6,697 bases of DNA. It comes from Methanobacterium sp. (GTDB lineage: Archaea; Methanobacteriota; Methanobacteria; Methanobacteriales; Methanobacteriaceae). Position numbers and translations under genes: made by a program. Location of the stretch: the NCBI GenBank assembly GCA_003164415.1, contig PLTK01000064.1:33329-40025 (forward strand), read 5' to 3'. The number at the start of each line of letters is the position of its first letter. Position 1 is the stretch's first letter. Below are positions 5,668 through 6,697 of the stretch, one piece after another. The notes under the pieces were generated by a model. The model saw nothing but the letters and a program-made list of their open reading frames with translations. It did not search any database and was not told the DNA's origin.

Positions 5668-6243
5668 TTATTTTTCGAGTTTAGATCTTCTGACAGCCGG
5701 GACAATTATAGCCAGATGTAGTAGGATTACCGCAAGTATGGATAATAATGTAATTATTAAGGGCACATTTACCAAACTGTAGAATAACCATAAAGTATAA
5801 ACTGCTACTGGAATACCCAACACAAGACTCACAAAAAGACCAGGATTGTACTTACGTTTTACAACAGCTCCAATTACATGAGTTAAACTATTAAAAACTG
5901 CAAAAAATGGAATCCATAAACCAAAAAATAGATTTATATAAGATAAAGAAGCAAATATCGGCATCAAAACCCAGATAATTGGTACATTTATCCAGAAAAT
6001 ATTAGTATCATTTAATGGATATTCTCCAACTTTAACGTTGAAAATTTCTCTATTAACAAATTTCTTGAAGCCACCAGGCCAGGAATGTTCTTCAAACTGA
6101 TGTAATAAATAAATTGGAATTTGAATCCATATTAAAAACAGAAGGATATTATTGGTTTTAACAGCTAACAAAATAATAACAACAACAATTATCGATAAGA
6201 TAATACAAAGTCTAGCCCAATTTTTATACAACCAATTAACCAT
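5668..6243 (-). CDS. HXXEE-domain integral membrane protein
   Basis: This encodes 191 residues and fits the HXXEE family (named for its conserved motif). The motif is HQFEEHSWPGGF, with His48, Glu51, Glu52 and a further His53, placed just after the second hydrophobic segment. A second conserved-looking patch is NSLTHVIGAVVKRKYNPG (118-135) with His122. About six membrane helices are likely: 13-29, 33-48, 84-102, 104-125, 136-157 and 160-181, with a basic C terminus RRSKLEK. His and Glu residues near the membrane could bind a metal or act in catalysis, but the family has no established function. The ATG at 6243 follows GGAGGT by six bases, an excellent ribosome binding site. It converges with the membrane-protein gene at 5336 and is divergent from the winged-helix gene at 6403, which could be its regulator. 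Confidence 0.88.
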   Translation of the reverse strand: MVNWLYKNWARLCIILSIIVVVIILLAVKTNNILLFLIWIQIPIYLLHQFEEHSWPGGFKKFVNREIFNVKVGEYPLNDTNIFWINVPIIWVLMPIFASLSYINLFFGLWIPFFAVFNSLTHVIGAVVKRKYNPGLFVSLVLGIPVAVYTLWLFYSLVNVPLIITLLSILAVILLHLAIIVPAVRRSKLEK

Positions 6244-6280
6244 AATCTGACCTCCAAATAAACAAATATAATATCTTCAT

Positions 6281-6296
6281 AATATATAATTATATT
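6281..6296 (-). promoter_or_regulatory. TATA-like region of the HXXEE gene
   Basis: On the minus strand this reads as an A/T-only stretch, ATAATTATATATTATG-like, 38-53 bases before the ATG. A start near 6258-6262 would give a leader of about 15-20 bases holding GGAGGT. The precise box cannot be fixed because the whole stretch is AT. Confidence 0.35.
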
Positions 6297-6402
6297 TACC
6301 TCATTTTTGTCAATTAAAATAAAAATAAAAAAAAATTATAATTTTTAGTAAAATAAATTAATGTTAAATATGTTGGATGTAAAATATTGGCATTAGGAAA
6401 GT

Positions 6403-6651
6403 ATGGACCAAAATAGGAGCCTGATTTATATGGAAGAATATGAGATGAAAATTTTAAAATTAGTTAATAAAGCTAACGCACCAATATCTGAAAAAGACCT
6501 TGCAGAAAAATTAAAAATTAAATGCCCTATTCTAAGATCCTGTATTATAGACCTAAGACATAAAAGACATATCAAATATGGTGGATCAAGCGCTAATGGC
6601 CACTTTATAGAGCTTACCCGTGAAGGAAAAGAATTAATAGAAAAAATTTAA
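6403..6651 (+). CDS. small winged helix-turn-helix DNA-binding protein
   Basis: This encodes 82 residues forming one winged-helix domain: helix 1 at about 11-23 (EEYEMKILKLVNK), helix 2 at 29-37 (SEKDLAEKL), a basic recognition helix at about 41-54 (CPILRSCIIDLRHK), a wing at 56-70 (HIKYGG to HFIEL) and a closing helix TREGKELIEKI (72-82). It has no ligand-binding domain, so it is probably a simple repressor or activator acting as a dimer. The start is uncertain: ATG 6403 follows AGGA (6396-6399) closely, whereas ATG 6430 follows AGGAG (6415-6419) at ten bases and would give a 73-residue protein starting at the first helix. Small regulators of this kind often act on themselves or on a neighbour; the HXXEE gene, divergently placed 160 bases away, is the nearest candidate. 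Confidence 0.8.
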   Translation: MDQNRSLIYMEEYEMKILKLVNKANAPISEKDLAEKLKIKCPILRSCIIDLRHKRHIKYGGSSANGHFIELTREGKELIEKI

Positions 6652-6667
6652 AATCAAAGAATTTAGA

Positions 6668-6689
6668 TTTTTTTTCTTCTTATTTTTTT
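6668..6689 (+). terminator. T-tract terminator after the winged-helix gene
   Basis: T8 at 6668-6675 and T7 at 6683-6689 begin 17 bases after the stop codon, a strong oligo-T terminator of archaeal form. Confidence 0.6.
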
Positions 6690-6697
6690 AATAGAAC

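Noticed and set aside
1..6697. CRISPR array, tRNA, rRNA or intact transposase
   Set aside because: No regularly spaced repeats, no cloverleaf-like segment and no transposase motifs were found on either strand.

Overview
The window looks like a piece of a mesophilic methanogen chromosome, most likely Methanobacterium or a close relative in Methanobacteriales; this is inferred, with no rRNA or marker gene to confirm it. The DNA is very AT-rich. Starts are preceded by GGAG, GGAGG or GGTGAT-type ribosome binding sites. TATA-like boxes lie upstream of several genes, and many genes end in runs of T, as expected of archaeal termination. A secreted beta-helix adhesin-like protein with an Ig-like tail and a PsbP-like lipoprotein also fit that group.

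Layout from left to right: a possible gene tail at the left edge (1-105); a 66-residue coiled-coil protein (217-417, +); an SRPBCC/AHSA1-type protein (621-1100, +); a gene-poor stretch of about 700 bp (1101-1795) with T-tract terminators, a strikingly GC-richer hairpin island (1276-1340) and a doubtful hydrophobic micro-ORF; a PsbP-like lipoprotein (1796-2290, +); a 618-residue adhesin-like protein (2462-4318, +); a metallo-beta-lactamase-fold hydrolase (4416-5138, -); a divergent 83-residue membrane protein (5336-5587, +); an HXXEE-family membrane protein (5668-6243, -); and a small winged-helix protein (6403-6651, +).

Each gene appears to have its own leader, and no convincing operon is visible. 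The neighbours do not form an obvious pathway. The common theme is the cell surface and membrane (lipoprotein, adhesin, two membrane proteins), with two soluble proteins of unknown substrate (SRPBCC, MBL fold) and one likely transcription factor. Four starts were moved downstream of the longest open frame because a ribosome binding site decides the start (621, 1796, 2462 and 5336 on +), and one on the minus strand likewise (5138).

I did not find a clear new defence or mobile system. The points most worth a second look are the GC-rich hairpin island, exact in-frame repeats inside the adhesin gene, three copies of one palindrome at the adhesin promoter, and an inverted repeat around a TATA-like core in the divergent region near 5220-5250.
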